A DNA stretch of 64,000 nt from Hippophae tibetana. Lineage: Eukaryota > Streptophyta > Magnoliopsida > Rosales > Elaeagnaceae. Position 1 is the first letter of the stretch, and every line of letters starts with the position of its first letter. Shown here piece by piece: positions 1 through 11,848 of this stretch. The DNA lies in NCBI GenBank assembly GCA_037013495.1, contig CM072810.1:53306843-53370842 (forward strand). The letters run 5' to 3'. Under the pieces are notes generated by a model that worked only from the letters and a program-made list of their open reading frames with translations, ran no database searches and was not told the origin of the DNA. The position numbers and the translations under genes were made by a program.

Positions 1-227
1 AATGACACTTTGAAACAACAAAGAAAGGTTACGCATAACAACGAACCCAGGGATGGTACTTACCTCGGTTTCATCATTCCGTCTCTTGTAAGCGAACTTC
101 ACCTCTAAGTTGTGCTTTTATGGGATACAAATCGGAGATCATGTTTTGATACCAAACATAGGAAAATAGCTAATCCGTCCTTCCTAAAGCTTACGCTTTC
201 AATACGGGACGCTTGAACTGTCACCCT

Positions 228-268
228 TAATCCTCGTTCAAAGGTCACAACAAGTCACGAGGATGTTA
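228..268. other. Dyad symmetry TAATCCTCGT / ACGAGGATgTTA (one per monomer)
   Basis: Two 10-base arms, separated by 19 bases, are complementary except for one unpaired G in the right arm (257-268). This could fold as a stem-loop or cruciform. The same layout is present in most monomers; this is the first clear example. Variants with CCTCAT in the left arm or GAGGCTGTT/GAGGTTGTT in the right arm weaken it. Whether it is functional is unknown. Confidence 0.7.
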
Positions 269-276
269 CCCCCCCC

Positions 277-572
277 GTGCACGACACAAGTCATTCTAAA
301 TGACACTTGGAAACAACAAGGAAAGGTTACCCACAACAACGAACCCAGGGATGGTACATACCTCGGTTGCATCATTCCGTCTCTTGTAAGTGAACTTCAA
401 TTTGAACTTGTGCTTTTATGGGACACAAACCTGAGATCATGTTTTGATACCAAACATAGGAAAATAGTTAATCCTTCCTTTCTAAAGCGTAAGCTTTCAA
501 TACGGGACGCTTGAACTGCCACCCCTAATCCTCGTTCAAAGCTCACAACAAGTCACGAGGATGTTACCCCCC
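277..572 (+). repeat. Reference full-length satellite monomer (first complete copy)
   Basis: This is the first complete monomer in the window and a useful phase reference. It begins at GTGCACGACAC after a C-run and ends just before TTGCACGACAC of the next copy, 296 bp in all. The order of internal landmarks is the one kept throughout the array. Most variants differ from it by substitutions at a limited set of sites and by the length of the terminal C-run. A 298-bp class carries two extra single bases (ATTCGGAG instead of ATCGGAG, and GGAAAAATA instead of GGAAAATA). Confidence 0.95.
290..304. other. Dyad symmetry GTCATT-CTA-AATGAC (one per monomer)
   Basis: A perfect 6-base inverted repeat with a 3-base centre lies about 14 bases into the monomer. 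It can be extended outward (CAAG/CTTG) across a 2-base bulge. It is kept in nearly all monomers before 32 kb. Many monomers from 32 to 52 kb carry CTAACTGAC instead, which breaks one pair. Confidence 0.75.
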
Positions 573-779
573 TTGCACGACACAATTCATTCTAAATGAC
601 ACTTGGAAACAACAAAGAAAGGTTACCCACAACAACGAACCCAGTGATGGTACTTACCTCGGTTTCATCATTCCGTCTCTTGTAAGCGAACTTCACCTCT
701 AAGTTGTGCTCTTATGGGATAGAAATCGGAGATCATGTTTTGATACCAAACATAGGAAAATAGCTAATCCTTCCTTCCT

Positions 780-793
780 AAAGCTTAAGCTTT
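780..793. other. Perfect 14-bp palindrome AAAGCTTAAGCTTT (in many monomers)
   Basis: The sequence equals its own reverse complement and holds two AAGCTT sites. Other monomers carry AAAGCGTAAGCTTT (for example 484-497) or AAAGCTTACGCTTT (186-199), which are reverse complements of each other, or the weaker AAATCTTAAGCTTT. Confidence 0.8.
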
Positions 794-1759
794 CAATACG
801 GGACGCTTGAACTGTCACCCTTAATCCTCGTTAAAAGATCACAACAAGTCACGAGGATGTTACCCCCCCGTGCACGACACAAGTCATTCTAAATGACACT
901 TGGAAACAACAAGGAAAGGTTACCCACAACAACGAACCCAGGGATGGTACTTACCTCTGTTGCATCATTCTGTCTCTTGTAAGCTAACTTCACCTCGAAC
1001 TTGTGCTTTTATGGGATACAAATCTGAGATCATGTTTTGATACCAAACATAGGAAAATAGCTAATCCTTCCTTCCTAAAGCGTAAGCTTTCAATACGGGA
1101 CGCTTGAACTGCCACCCTTAATCCTCGTTCAAAGATCACAACAAGTAACGAGGATGTTACCCCCCTTGCACGACACAAGTCATTCTAAATGACAATTGGA
1201 AACAACAAGGAAAGGTTACCCACAACAACGAACCCAGGGATGGTACTTACCTCTGTTGCATCATTCTGTCTCTTGTAAGCTAACTTCACCTCGAACTTGT
1301 GCTTTTATGGGATACAAATCTGAGATCATGTTTTGATACCAAACATAGGAAAATAGCTAATCCTTCCTTCCTAAATCTTAAGCTTTCAATACGGGACGCT
1401 TGAACTGTCACCCTTAATCCTCATTCAAAGCTCACAACAAGTCACGAGGATGTTACCCCCCCGTGCACGACACAAGTCATTCTAAATGACACTTGGAAAC
1501 AACAAAGAAAGGTTACCCACAACAACGAACCCATAGATGGTACTTACCTCGGTTTCATCATTCCGTCTCTTGTAAGTGAACTTAACCTCTAAGTTGTGCT
1601 CTTATGGGATAGAAATCGGAGATCATGTTTTGATACCAAACATAGGAAAATAGCTAATCCTTCCTTCCTAAATCTTAAGCTTTCAATACGGGACGCTTGA
1701 ACTGTCACCCTTAATCCTCGTTCAAAGATCACAACAAGTCACGAGGATGTTACCCCCCC

Positions 1760-2648
1760 GTGCACGACACAAGTCATTCTAAATGACACTTGGAAACAAC
1801 AAGGAAAGTATACCAACAACAACGAACCCAGGGATGGTACTTACCTCTGTTGCATCATTCTGTCTCTTGTAAGCTAACTTCACCTCGAATTTGTGCTTTT
1901 ATGGGATACAAATCTGAGATCATGTTTTGATACCAAACATAGGAAAATAGCTAATCCTTCCTTCCTAAAGCGTAAGCTTTCAATACGAGACGCTTGAACT
2001 GCCACCCTTAATCCTCGTTCAAAGATCACAACAAGTAACGAGGATGTTACCCATCTTGCACGACACAAGTCATTCTAAATGACAATTGGAAACAACAAAG
2101 AAAGGTTACCCACAACAACGAACCCAGGGATGGTACTTACCTCGGTTTCATCATTCCGTCTCTTGTAAGCGAACTTCACCTCTAAGTTGTGCTTTTATGC
2201 GATACAAATCGGAGATCATGTTTTGATACCAAACATAGGAAAATAGCTAATCCTTCCTTCCTAAAGCTTAAGCTTTCAATACGGGACGCTTGAACTGTCA
2301 CCCTTAATCCTCGTTCAAAGCTCACAACAAGTCACGAGGATGTTACCCCCCCGTGCACGACACAAGTCATTCTAAATGACACTTGGAAAAAACAAAGAAA
2401 GGTTACCCACAACAACGAACCCAGGGATGGTACTTACCTCGTTTTCATCATTCCGTCTCTTGTAAGCGAACTTCACCTCTAACTTGTGCTTTTATGGGAT
2501 ACAAATCGGAGATCATATTTTGATACCAATCATAGGAAAATAGTTAATCCTTCCATTCTAAAGCTTAAGCTTTCCATGCGGGACGCTTGAATTGTCACCC
2601 TTAATCCTCGTTCAAAGATCACAACAAGTCACGAGGCTGTTACCCCCC
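1760..2648. repeat. Three-monomer cassette, copy 1 of 3
   Basis: Three consecutive monomers carry a rare set of markers: AAGTATACCAACAAC (about 1806), ATACGAGACGC (about 1983), TTTTATGCGATACAAATC in the next monomer (about 2193). The monomer that follows has CTCGTTTTCATC (about 2438). The same order occurs at 10959-11848 and 31160-32049. Shared rare variants in the same order argue for duplication of the cassette over long distances. Confidence 0.85.
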
Positions 2649-2945
2649 GTGCACGACACAAATCATTCTAAATGACACTTGGAAACAACATAGAAAGGTT
2701 ACCCACAACAACAAACCCCGCGATGGTACTTACCTCGGTTGCATCATTCCGTCTCTTGTAAGCGAACTTCACCTCTAACTTGTGCTTTTATGGGATACAA
2801 ATCGGAGATCATATTTTGATACCAAACATAGGAAAATAATTAATCCTTCCTTCCTAAATCTTAAGCTTTCAATACGGGACGCTTGAACTGTCACCCTTAA
2901 TCCTCTTTCAAAGCTCACAACAAGTCACGAGGATGTTACCCCCCC

Positions 2946-4132
2946 GTGCACGATACAAGTCATTCTAAATGACACTTGGAAACAACAAAGAAAGGTCACC
3001 CACAACAACGAACCCAGGGATGGTACTTACCTCGGTTGCATCATTCCGTCTCTTGTAAGTGAACTTCAATTTGAACTTGTGCTTCTATGGGACACAAATC
3101 GGAGATCATGTTTTGATACCAAACATAGGAAAATAGCTAATCCTTCCTTCCTAAAGCTTACGCTTTCAATACGGGACGCTTGAACTGTCACCCTTAATCC
3201 TCGTTCAAAGCTCACAACAAGTCACGAGGATGTTACCCCCCCGTGCACGACACAAGTCATTCTAAATGACACTTGGAAACAACAAGGAAAGGTTACCCAC
3301 AACAACGAACCCAGGGATGGTACTTACCTCGGTTGCATCATTCCGTCTCTTGTAAGTGAACTTCAATTTGAACTTGTGCTTTTATAGGACACAAATCGGA
3401 GATCATGTTTTGATACCAAACATAGGAAAATAACTAATCCTTCCTTCCTAAAGCGTAAGCTTTCAATACGGGACGCTTGAACTGTCACCCTTAATCCTCG
3501 TTCAAAGATCACAACAAGTCACGAGGCTGTTACCCCCCCATGCACGACACAAGTCATTCTAAATGACACTTGGAAACAACAAGGAAAGGTTACCCACAAC
3601 AACGAACCCAGGGATGGTACTTACCTCTGTTGCATCATTCTGTCTCTTGTAAGCTAACTTCACCTCGAACTTGTGCTTTTATGGGATACAAATCTGAGAT
3701 CATATTTTGATACCAAACATAGGAAAATAGTTAATCTTTCCTTCCTAAAGCGTAAGCTTTCAATACGGGACGCTTGAACTGTCACACTTAATCCTCGTTC
3801 AAAGATCACAACAAGTAACGAGGATGTTACCCCCCTTGCACGACACAAGTCATTCTAAATGACAATTGGAAACAACAAAGAAAGCTTACCCACAACAACG
3901 AACCTAGGGATGGTACTTACCTCAGTTGCATCATTCCGTCTCTTGTAAGCGAACTTCACCCCTAACTTGTGCTTTTATGGGATACAAATCGGAGATCATA
4001 TTTTGATACCAAACATAGGAAAATAATTAATCCTTCCTTCCTAAATTTTAAGCTTTCAATACGGGACGCTTGAACTGTCACCCTTAATCCTCTTTCAAAG
4101 CTCACAACAAGTCACGAGGATGTTACCCCCCC
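2946..4132. repeat. 4-monomer HOR unit (1187 bp), copy 1, order a-b-c-d
   Basis: The four monomer types are distinguishable. Type a has CGATACAAG and AAAGGTCACCC with CTTCTATGGGAC. Type b has TTTTATAGGACAC and ends in GAGGCTGTT. Type c has CTCTGTTGC, TTAATCTTTCC and GTCACACTTAATCC. Type d has ACAATTGG, AAAGCTTACCC, CTCAGTTGC and CACCCCTAACTT. They start at 2946, 3243, 3540 and 3836. The next unit follows directly with the same order and almost the same sequence. Confidence 0.92.
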
Positions 4133-5319
4133 GTGCACGATACAAGTCATTCTAAATGACACTTGGAAACAACAAAGAAAGGTCACCCACAACAACGAAC
4201 CCAGGGATGGTACTTACCTCGGTTGCATCATTCCGTCTCTTGTAAGTGAACTTCAATTTGAACTTGTGCTTCTATGGGACACAAATCGGAGATCATGTTT
4301 TGATACCAAACATAGGAAAATAGCTAATCCTTCCTTCCTAAAGCTTACGCTTTCAATACGGGACGCTTGAACTGTCACCCTTAATCCTCGTTCAAAGCTC
4401 ACAACAAGTCACGAGGATGTTACCCCCCCGTGCACGACACAAGTCATTCTAAATGACACTTGGAAACAACAAGGAAAGGTTACCCACAACAACGAACCCA
4501 GGGATGGTACTTACCTCGGTTGCATCATTCCGTCTCTTGTAAGTGAACTTCAATTTGAACTTGTGCTTTTATAGGACACAAATCGGAGATCATGTTTTGA
4601 TACCAAACATAGGAAAATAACTAATCCTTCCTTCCTAAAGCGTAAGCTTTCAATACGGGACGCTTGAACTGTCACCCTTAATCCTCGTTCAAAGATCACA
4701 ACAAGTCACGAGGCTGTTACCCCCCCATGCACGACACAAGTCATTCTAAATGACACTTGGAAACAACAAGGAAAGGTTAACCACAACAACGAACCCAGGG
4801 ATGGTACTTACCTCTGTTGCATCATTCTGTCTCTTGTAAGCTAACTTCACCTCGAACTTGTGCTTTTATGGGATACAAATCTGAGATCATATTTTGATAC
4901 CAAACATAGGAAAATAGTTAATCTTTCCTTCCTAAAGCGTAAGCTTTCAATACGGGACGCTTGAACTGTCACACTTAATCCTCGTTCAAAGATCACAACA
5001 AGTAACGAGGATGTTACCCCCCTTGCACGACACAAGTCATTCTAAATGACAATTGGAAACAACAAAGAAAGCTTACCCACAACAACGAACCCAGGGATGG
5101 TACTTACCTCAGTTGCATCATTCCGTCTCTTGTAAGCGAACTTCACCCCTAACTTGTGCTTTTATGGGATACAAATCGGAGATCATATTTTGATACCAAA
5201 CATAGGAAAATAATTAATCCTTCCTTCCTAAATCTTAAGCTTTCAATACGGGACGCTTGAACTGTCACCCTTAATCCTCATTCAAAGCTCACAACAAGTC
5301 ATGAGGATGTTACCCCCCC
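4133..5319. repeat. 4-monomer HOR unit (1187 bp), copy 2, order a-b-c-d
   Basis: Monomers start at 4133, 4430, 4727 and 5023 and repeat the marker order of the preceding unit at an offset of exactly 1187 bp. Only scattered single-base differences are apparent, mainly in the final d monomer (for example CTCATTCAAAG in place of CTCTTTCAAAG). Confidence 0.92.
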
Positions 5320-6506
5320 GTGCACGACACAAGTCATTCTAAATGACACTTGGAAACAACAAAGAAAGGTTACCCACAACAACGAACCCATAGATGGTAC
5401 TTACCTCGGTTTCATCATTCCATCTCTTGTAAGCGAACTTCACCTCTAAGTTGTGCTCTTATGGGATAGAAATCAGAGATCATGTTTTGATACCGAACAT
5501 AGGAAAATAGCTAATCCTTCCTTCCTAAAGCTTAAGCTTTCAATACGGGACGCTTGAACTGTTACCCTTAATCCTCGTTCAAAGATCACAACAAGTCACG
5601 AGGATGTTACCCCCCCGTGCACGACACAAGTCATTCTAAATGACACTTGGAAACAACAAGGAAAGGTTACCCACAACAACGAACCCAGGGATGGTACTTA
5701 CCTCGGTTGCATCATTCCGTCTCTTGTAAGTGAACTTCAATTTGAACTTGTGCTTTTATAGGACACAAATCGGAGATCATGTTTTGATACCAAACATAGG
5801 AAAATAACTAATCCTTCCTTCCTAAAGCGTAAGCTTTCAATACGGGACGCTTGAACTGTCACCCTTAATCCTCGTTCAAAGATCACAACAAGTCACGAGG
5901 CTGTTACCCCCCCATGCACGACACAAGTCATTCTAAATGACACTTGGAAACAACAAGGAAAGGTTACCCACAACAACGAACCCAGGGATGGTACTTACCT
6001 CTGTTGCATCATTCTGTCTCTTGTAAGCTAACTTCACCTCGAACTTGTGCTTTTATGGGATACAAATCTGAGATCATATTTTGATACCAAACATAGGAAA
6101 ATAGTTAATCTTTCCTTCCTAAAGCGTAAGCTTTCAATACGGGACGCTTGAACTGTCACACTTAATCCTCGTTCAAAGATCACAACAAGTAACGAGGATG
6201 TTACCCCCCTTGCACGACACAAGTCATTCTAAATGACAATTGGAAACAACAAAGAAAGCTTACCCACAACAACGAACCTAGGGATGGTACTTACCTCAGT
6301 TGCATCATTCCGTCTCTTGTAAGCGAACTTCACCCCTAACTTGTGCTTTTATGGGATACAAATCGGAGATCATATTTTGATACCAAACATAGGAAAATAA
6401 TTAATCCTTCCTTCCTAAATCTTAAGCTTTCAATACGGGACGCTTGAACTGTCACCCTTAATCCTCTTTCAAAGCTCACAACAAGTCACGAGGATGTTAC
6501 CCCCCC
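5320..6506. repeat. 4-monomer HOR unit (1187 bp), copy 3, order e-b-c-d
   Basis: The first monomer is a different class, here called e: ACCCATAGATGG, GGTTTCATC, TCTTATGGGATAGAAATCAG, ACCGAACATAGG and ACTGTTACCC. It takes the place of a, while b, c and d (5617, 5914, 6210) match the neighbouring units. The unit length is unchanged, as expected if one monomer has been exchanged for another in register. Confidence 0.9.
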
Positions 6507-7693
6507 GTGCACGATACAAGTCATTCTAAATGACACTTGGAAACAACAAAGAAAGGTCACCCACAACAACGAACCCAGGGATGGTACTTACCTCGGTTGC
6601 ATCATTCCGTCTCTTGTAAGTGAACTTCAATTTGAACTTGTGCTTCTATGGGACACAAATCGGAGATCATGTTTTGATACCAAACATAGGAAAATAGCTA
6701 ATCCTTCCTTCCTAAAGCTTACGCTTTCAATACGGGACGCTTGAACTGTCACCCTTAATCCTCGTTCAAAGCTCACAACAAGTCACGAGGATGTTACCCC
6801 CCCGTGCACGACACAAGTCATTCTAAATGACACTTGGAAACAACAAGGAAAGGTTACCCACAACAACGAACCCAGGGATGGTACTTACCTCGGTTGCATC
6901 ATTCCGTCTCTTGTAAGTGAACTTCAATTTGAACTTGTGCTTTTATAGGACACAAATCGGAGATCATGTTTTGATACCAAACATAGGAAAATAACTAATC
7001 CTTCCTTCCTAAAGCGTAAGCTTTCAATACGGGACGCTTGAACTGTCACCCTTAATCCTCGTTCAAAGATCACAACAAGTCACGAGGCTGTTACCCCCCC
7101 ATGCACGACACAAGTCATTCTAAATGACACTTGGAAACAACAAGGAAAGGTTACCCACAACAACGAACCCAGGGATGGTACTTACCTCTGTTGCATCATT
7201 CTGTCTCTTGTAAGCTAACTTCACCTCGAACTTGTGCTTTTATGGGATACAAATCTGAGATCATATTTTGATACCAAACATAGGAAAATAGTTAATCTTT
7301 CCTTCCTAAAGCGTAAGCTTTCAATACGGGACGCTTGAACTGTCACACTTAATCCTCGTTCAAAGATCACAACAAGTAACGAGGATGTTACCCCCCTTGC
7401 ACGACACAAGTCATTCTAAATGACAATTGGAAACAACAAAGAAAGCTTACCCACAACAACGAACCCAGGGATGGTACTTACCTCAGTTGCATCATTCCGT
7501 CTCTTGTAAGCGAACTTCACCCCTAACTTGTGCTTTTATGGGATACAAATCGGAGATCATATTTTGATACCAAACATAGGAAAATAATTAATCCTTCCTT
7601 CCTAAATCTTAAGCTTTCAATACGGGACGCTTGAACTGTCACCCTTAATCCTCATTCAAAGCTCACAACAAGTCATGAGGATGTTACCCCCCC
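6507..7693. repeat. 4-monomer HOR unit (1187 bp), copy 4, order a-b-c-d
   Basis: Monomers begin at 6507, 6804, 7101 and 7397 with the a-b-c-d markers, including CGATACAAG at 6512. Together with the e-b-c-d unit before it, this makes an eight-monomer alternation of about 2374 bp beginning at 4133. Confidence 0.9.
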
Positions 7694-8583
7694 GTGCACG
7701 ACACAAGTCATTCTAAATGACACTTGGAAACAACAAAGAAAGGTTACCCACAACAACGAACCCATAGATGGTACTTACCTCGGTTTCATCATTCCATCTC
7801 TTGTAAGCGAACTTCACCTCTAAGTTGTGCTCTTATGGGATAGAAATCAGAGATCATGTTTTGATACCGAACATAGGAAAATAGCTAATCCTTCCTTCCT
7901 AAAGCTTAAGCTTTCAATACGGGACGCTTGAACTGTTACCCTTAATCCTCGTTCAAAGATCACAACAAGTCACGAGGATGTTACCCCCCCGTGCACGACA
8001 CAAGTCATTCTAAATGACACTTGGAAACAACAAGGAAAGTATACCAACAACAACGAACCCAGGGATGGTACTTACCTCTGTTGCATCATTCTGTCTCTTG
8101 TAAGCTAACTTCACCTCGAACTTGTGCTTTTATGGGATACAAATCTGAGATCATATTTTGATACCAAACATAGGAAAATAGTTAATCTTTCCTTCCTAAA
8201 GCGTAAGCTTTCAATACGGGACGCTTGAACTGTCACACTTAATCCTCGTTCAAAGATCACAACAAGTAACGAGGATGTTACCCCCCTTGCACGACACAAG
8301 TCATTCTAAATGACAATTGGAAACAACAAAGAAAGCTTACCCACAACAACGAACCCAGGGATGGTACTTACCTCAGTTGCATCATTCCGTCTCTTGTAAG
8401 CGAACTTCACCCCTAACTTGTGCTTTTATGGGATACAAATCGGAGATCATATTTTGATACCAAACATAGGAAAATAATTAATCCTTCCTTCCTAAATCTT
8501 AAGCTTTCAATACGGGACGCTTGAACTGTCACCCTTAATCCTCATTCAAAGCTCACAACAAGTCACGAGGATGTTACCCCCCC
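7694..8583. repeat. 3-monomer HOR unit (890 bp), order e-c'-d
   Basis: Monomer e (7694) is followed by c' (7991), which starts with the rare AAGTATACCAACAAC and continues as type c, then by d (8287). Compared with e-b-c-d, one monomer is missing, giving 890 bp instead of 1187 bp. A deletion by unequal exchange between b and c explains this simply. Confidence 0.88.
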
Positions 8584-9771
8584 GTGCACGATACAAGTCA
8601 TTCTAAATGACACTTGGAAACAACAAAGAAAGGTCACCCACAACAACGAACCCAGGGATGGTACTTACCTCGGTTGCATCATTCCGTCTCTTGTAAGTGA
8701 ACTTCAATTTGAACTTGTGCTTCTATGGGACACAAATCGGAGATCATGTTTTGATACCAAACATAGGAAAATAGCTAATCCTTCCTTCCTAAAGCTTACG
8801 CTTTCAATACGGGACGCTTGAACTGTCACCCTTAATCCTCGTTCAAAGCTCACAACAAGTCACGAGGATGTTACCCCCCCCGTGCACGACACAAGTCATT
8901 CTAAATGACACTTGGAAACAACAAGGAAAGGTTACCCACAACAACGAACCCAGGGATGGTACTTACCTCGGTTGCATCATTCCGTCTCTTGTAAGTGAAC
9001 TTCAATTTGAACTTGTGCTTTTATAGGACACAAATCGGAGATCATGTTTTGATACCAAACATAGGAAAATAACTAATCCTTCCTTCCTAAAGCGTAAGCT
9101 TTCAATACGGGACGCTTGAACTGTCACCCTTAATCCTCGTTCAAAGATCACAACAAGTCACGAGGCTGTTACCCCCCCATGCACGACACAAGTCATTCTA
9201 AATGACACTTGGAAACAACAAGGAAAGGTTACCCACAACAACGAACCCAGGGATGGTACTTACCTCTGTTGCATCATTCTGTCTCTTGTAAGCTAACTTC
9301 ACCTCGAACTTGTGCTTTTATGGGATACAAATCTGAGATCATATTTTGATACCAAACATAGGAAAATAGTTAATCTTTCCTTCCTAAAGCGTAAGCTTTC
9401 AATACGGGACGCTTGAACTGTCACACTTAATCCTCGTTCAAAGATCACAACAAGTAACGAGGATGTTACCCCCCTTGCACGACACAAGTCATTCTAAATG
9501 ACAATTGGAAACAACAAAGAAAGCTTACCCACAACAACGAACCCAGGGATGGTACTTACCTCAGTTGCATCATTCCGTCTCTTGTAAGCGAACTTCACCC
9601 CTAACTTGTGCTTTTATGGGATACAAATCGGAGATCATATTTTGATACCAAACATAGGAAAATAATTAATCCTTCCTTCCTAAATCTTAAGCTTTCAATA
9701 CGGGACGCTTGAACTGTCACCCTTAATCCTCATTCAAAGCTCACAACAAGTCATGAGGATGTTACCCCCCC
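8584..9771. repeat. 4-monomer HOR unit (1188 bp), order a-b-c-d
   Basis: Type a begins at 8584 with the CGATACAAG marker and is followed by b (8882), c (9179) and d (9475). The one-base greater length comes from an extra C in the run before 8882. Confidence 0.9.
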
Positions 9772-10661
9772 GTGCACGACACAAGTCATTCTAAATGACA
9801 CTTGGAAACAACAAAGAAAGGTTACCCACAACAACGAACCCATAGATGGTACTTACCTCGGTTTCATCATTCCGTCTCTTGTAAGCGAACTTCACCTCTA
9901 AGTTGTGCTCTTATGGGATAGAAATCAGAGATCATGTTTTGATACCGAACATAGGAAAATAGCTAATCCTTCCTTCCTAAAGCTTAAGCTTTCAATACGG
10001 GACGCTTGAACTGTTACCCTTAATCCTCGTTCAAAGATCACAACAAGTCACGAGGATGTTACCCCCCCGTGCACGACACAAGTCATTCTAAATGACACTT
10101 GGAAACAACAAGGAAAGTATACCAACAACAACGAACCCAGGGATGGTACTTACCTCTGTTGCATCATTCTGTCTCTTGTAAGCTAACTTCACCTCGAACT
10201 TGTGCTTTTATGGGATACAAATCTGAGATCATATTTTGATACCAAACATAGGAAAATAGTTAATCTTTCCTTCCTAAAGCGTAAGCTTTCAATACGGGAC
10301 GCTTGAACTGTCACACTTAATCCTCGTTCAAAGATCACAACAAGTAACGAGGATGTTACCCCCCTTGCACGACACAAGTCATTCTAAATGACAATTGGAA
10401 ACAACAAAGAAAGCTTACCAACAACAACGAACCCAGGGATGGTACTTACCTCAGTTGCATCATTCCGTCTCTTGTAAGCGAACTTCACCCCTAACTTGTG
10501 CTTTTATGGGATACAAATCGGAGATCATATTTTGATACCGAACATAGGAAAATAGTTAATCCTTCCTTCCTAAAGCTTAAGCTTTCCATGCGGGACGCTT
10601 GAACTGTCACCCTTAATTCTCGTTCAAAGCTCACAACAAGTCACGAGGATGTTACCCCCCC
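9772..10661. repeat. 3-monomer HOR unit (890 bp), order e-c'-d'
   Basis: Monomers start at 9772, 10069 and 10365 and repeat the e-c'-d order of 7694-8583. The last monomer departs from d in its second half (ACCGAACATAGG, TTTCCATGCGGG), which resembles the monomers common after 32 kb and suggests a hybrid. Confidence 0.85.
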
Positions 10662-11551
10662 GTGCACGACACAAGTCATTCTAAATGACACTTGGAAACA
10701 ACAAAGAAAGGTTACCCAAAACAACGAACCCATAGATGGTACTTACCTCGGTTTCATCATTCCGTCTCTTGTAAGCGAACTTCACCTCTAAGTTGTGCTC
10801 TTATGGGATAGAAATCAGTGATCATGTTTTGATACCGAACATAGGAAAATAGCTAATCCTTCCTTCCTAAAGCTTAAGCTTTCAATACGGGACGCTTGAA
10901 CTGTTACCCTTAATCCTCGTTCAAAGATCACAACAAGTCACGAGGATGTTACCCCCCCGTGCACGACACAAGTCATTCTAAATGACACTTGGAAACAACA
11001 AGGAAAGTATACCAACAACAACGAACCCAGGGATGGTACTTACCTCTGTTGCATCATTCTGTCTCTTGTAAGCTAACTTCACCTCGAATTTGTGCTTTTA
11101 TGGGATACAAATCTGAGATCATGTTTTGATACCAAACATAGGAAAATAGCTAATCCTTCCTTCCTAAAGCGTAAGCTTTCAATACGAGACGCTTGAACTG
11201 CCACCCTTAATCCTCGTTCAAAGATCACAACAAGTAACGAGGATGTTACCCCCCTTGCACGACACAAGTCATTCTAAATGACAATTGGAAACAACAAAGA
11301 AAGGTTACCCACAACAACGAACCCAGGGATGGTACTTACCTCGGTTTCATCATTCCGTCTCTTGTAAGCGAACTTCACCTCTAAGTTGTGCTTTTATGCG
11401 ATACAAATCGGAGATCATGTTTTGATACCAAACATAGGAAAATAGCTAATCCTTCCTTCCTAAAGCTTAAGCTTTCAATACGGGACGCTTGAACTGTCAC
11501 CCTTAATCCTCGTTCAAAGCTCACAACAAGTCACGAGGATGTTACCCCCCC
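10662..11551. repeat. 3-monomer unit (890 bp), e-type start leading into cassette copy 2
   Basis: A third e monomer (10662; ACCCATAGATGG) is followed by AAGTATACCAACAAC at 10959 and a TTGCACG monomer at 11255. From 10959 onward the order and rare variants are those of 1760-2648, so the HOR merges here into a shared cassette. Confidence 0.82.
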
Positions 11552-11848
11552 GTGCACGACACAAGTCATTCTAAATGACACTTGGAAACAACAAAGAAAG
11601 GTTACCCACAACAACGAACCCAGGGATGGTACTTACCTCGTTTTCATCATTCCGTCTCTTGTAAGCGAACTTCACCTCTAAGTTGTGCTCTTATGGGATA
11701 GAAATCGGAGATCATGTTTTGATACCAAACATAGGAAAATAGCTAATCCTTCCTTCCTAAAGCTTAAGCTTTCAATACGGGACGCTTGAACTGTCACCCT
11801 TAATCCTCGTTCAAAGATCACAACAAGTCACGAGGATGTTACCCCCCC
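10959..11848. repeat. Three-monomer cassette, copy 2 of 3
   Basis: The markers AAGTATACCAACAAC, ATACGAGACGC (about 11181) and TTTTATGCGATACAAATC (about 11394) are in the same order as in 1760-2648, at an offset of about 9199 bp (31 monomers). CTCGTTTTCATC follows near 11638. See also 31160-32049. Confidence 0.85.

Larger units (their letters stand above)
1..2945. repeat. Mixed monomers, no clear HOR
   Basis: About ten monomers of several classes follow one another without a simple repeating order. Class markers include GGTTTCATCATTCC with TTATGGGATAGAAATC (for example 660-730 and 1550-1620), CTCTGTTGCATC with CTAACTTCACC (955-1320, 1845-1885), and the first 'aacatagaaagg' monomer near 2690. 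The very first monomer carries GGTTACGCATAACAAC, a variant seen again only near 12195. There is no gene or other element here. Confidence 0.85.

Noticed and set aside
990-1178. Recurrent 62-codon minus-strand open frame (also at 1880, 3660, 4847, 14939, 35143, 61885 and many more places)
   Set aside because: It recurs because the monomer recurs, spans a monomer junction, is open only in certain variant combinations, and shows no recognisable domain. There is no sign of selection on protein sequence.
3036-3075. Splice-donor-like CTTGTAAGTG in many monomers
   Set aside because: It is a fixed part of the satellite, with no coding context or matching acceptor to support exons.
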